From the NCBI RefSeq assembly GCF_003952465.1, contig NZ_CP034448.1, positions 744,001 to 808,000 on the forward strand: a DNA stretch of 64,000 nucleotides, in the 5' to 3' direction. Both the position numbers and the translations under genes were made by a program. Below the pieces are notes generated by a model, which ran no database searches, was not told where the DNA came from, and worked only from the letters and a program-made list of their open reading frames with translations. Positions 63,621 through 64,000 of the stretch are shown piece by piece (position 1 is the first letter of the stretch; each line of letters begins with the position of its first letter). The stretch comes from Mesorhizobium sp. M1B.F.Ca.ET.045.04.1.1. Lineage in GTDB: Bacteria; Pseudomonadota; Alphaproteobacteria; Rhizobiales; Rhizobiaceae.

Positions 63621-63707
63621 ATGAGCCGCATGATCCACCTGACCGCCTCGTTTTGGTACTTTTACTACGACAGCTCGCTGGCGGCGGGAGGATTGCGCTC
63701 GATCTGA
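63621..63707 (+). CDS. Aromatic amino acid leader peptide (attenuator) of the DAHP synthase gene
   Basis: The 28-codon frame runs from ATG 63621 to TGA 63705-63707. Codons 11-16 are TTT TGG TAC TTT TAC TAC, encoding Phe-Trp-Tyr-Phe-Tyr-Tyr, an extreme run of aromatic residues. It lies about 90 bases upstream of a DAHP synthase start and just before a terminator. The role is a ribosome-sensing leader: stalling when aromatic aminoacyl-tRNAs are scarce would favour the antiterminator. It has no strong ribosome binding site, and an in-frame ATG at 63630 is an alternative start. Confidence 0.88.
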   Translation: MSRMIHLTASFWYFYYDSSLAAGGLRSI

Positions 63708-63740
63708 AGATTGCAGCATCTAAATCCGAAAAGCCGCCAG
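63678..63740 (+). promoter_or_regulatory. Putative antiterminator pairing in the aro leader
   Basis: CTGGCGGC at 63678-63685, inside the leader peptide gene, has the same sequence as the 3' arm of the terminator. It can therefore pair with the 5' arm GCCGCCAG at 63733-63740. Such pairing would block the terminator. A ribosome that finishes the leader would cover the first segment. Confidence 0.75.
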
Positions 63741-63756
63741 ACCTGGCGGCTTTTTC
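63729..63756 (+). terminator. Attenuator terminator upstream of the DAHP synthase gene
   Basis: AAAAGCCGCC and GGCGGCTTTT form a 10-bp stem with loop AGACCT and a T-run TTTTTC. It lies between the leader peptide stop and the DAHP synthase start. Confidence 0.93.
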
Positions 63757-63795
63757 GTTTCAGCCGGCAGGTCTCCTAACCAGGAGCAGAAAGCC

Positions 63796-64000
63796 GTGTT
63801 GACCACCACAGACGACCTTCGGGTCAAGGAACTCAAAGTCCTGAGCACGCCGGAAGAGGTGATGCGCGAGATACCGCGCTCGCTCACGGCGACGCGCACC
63901 GTTGCCGCATCGCGCAACGCCATCCATTCCATCCTGACGGGGGCCGACGATCGACTGGTAGTCATCGTCGGCCCTTGTTCCATCCACGATCCGGTTGCCG
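63796..64000 (+). CDS. Class I 3-deoxy-7-phosphoheptulonate (DAHP) synthase, N-terminal part
   Basis: The gene runs off the end of the window; 68 codons are visible. It starts at GTG 63796 with AGGAG nine bases upstream. The frame shows LRVKELKVLSTPEEVMREIP, then SRNAIHSILTGADDRLVVIVGPCSIHDP; the last block is the PEP-binding signature of AroF/G/H-type DAHP synthases. It catalyses PEP plus erythrose-4-phosphate to DAHP, the committed step to Phe, Tyr and Trp. The upstream aromatic leader peptide and terminator indicate control by attenuation. The isozyme letter cannot be fixed from this fragment. Confidence 0.93.
   Translation, partial: MLTTTDDLRVKELKVLSTPEEVMREIPRSLTATRTVAASRNAIHSILTGADDRLVVIVGPCSIHDPVA

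Overview
The window looks like chromosomal DNA of a Rhizobiales alphaproteobacterium, most likely Mesorhizobium or a close relative. The DNA is GC-rich and gene-dense. It carries the rhizobial blocks pckA / chvI-chvG-hprK-EIIA-HPr, trpFBA-accD-folC, hisB-hisH-hisA-hisF-hisE-coaA with hslV/hslU beside it, and divL-tsaE/amgK-murU-addB-addA-trxA. Intergenic spaces are full of short palindromic repeats. The genus is an inference from gene order and protein sequence; no search was run.

Layout. 1-11.6 kb: end of an aldo/keto reductase, a nucleotidyltransferase-like gene, then the translation block infC, (isoprenylcysteine methyltransferase), rpmI, rplT, pheS, (GFA-like gene), pheT on the minus strand. 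A hydrolase/BenE pair, a DUF2852 gene and a YgjP-type metalloprotease follow on the plus strand. 11.7-16.9 kb: trpF-trpB-trpA-accD-folC. 16.9-19.95 kb: a small accessory pocket with a VOC protein, an orphan VapB-like antitoxin, a cupin and a complete IS3-family element of 1425 bp that lies inside the trxA terminator. 20-32 kb: a minus-strand operon with mostly overlapping genes, running divL, tsaE-amgK fusion, murU, addB, addA, trxA. 32-40.5 kb: ahcY, a cupredoxin, the incomplete nitrogen-type PTS (HPr, EIIA, HprK), chvG-chvI, and divergent pckA. 40.6-43.3 kb: arfB, alkB and a PAP2-type membrane protein. 43.3-52.4 kb: coaA and the his operon (minus), then hslV, GNAT, DUF2585, hslU (plus). 52.6-53.6 kb: a DUF1402 protein.

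53.8-63.3 kb is the main metabolic accessory region. A desaturase-like oxygenase, a Rieske ferredoxin and a ferredoxin reductase resemble MocDEF of rhizopine catabolism. They are divergent from a LacI-type regulator, which is followed by a ribose/inositol-type ABC importer (binding protein, permease, single-domain ATPase), an IolG-like dehydrogenase and an SDR. The simplest reading is an inducible uptake and oxidation cassette for an inositol-like or O-methylated inositol-like compound.

The window ends in the start of a DAHP synthase gene. Upstream of it are a 28-codon leader peptide with six consecutive aromatic codons (Phe-Trp-Tyr-Phe-Tyr-Tyr), a terminator, and a leader segment that could form an antiterminator. 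This is a textbook-style attenuator for the first step of aromatic amino acid synthesis.

Other points of note: an AUU start codon for infC; a DivL-type kinase with Tyr at the phospho-acceptor position; AccD lacking all four zinc-finger cysteines; and several families of palindromic repeats whose arms provide stop codons, and once a start codon, for adjacent genes. I saw no tRNA, rRNA or CRISPR array.
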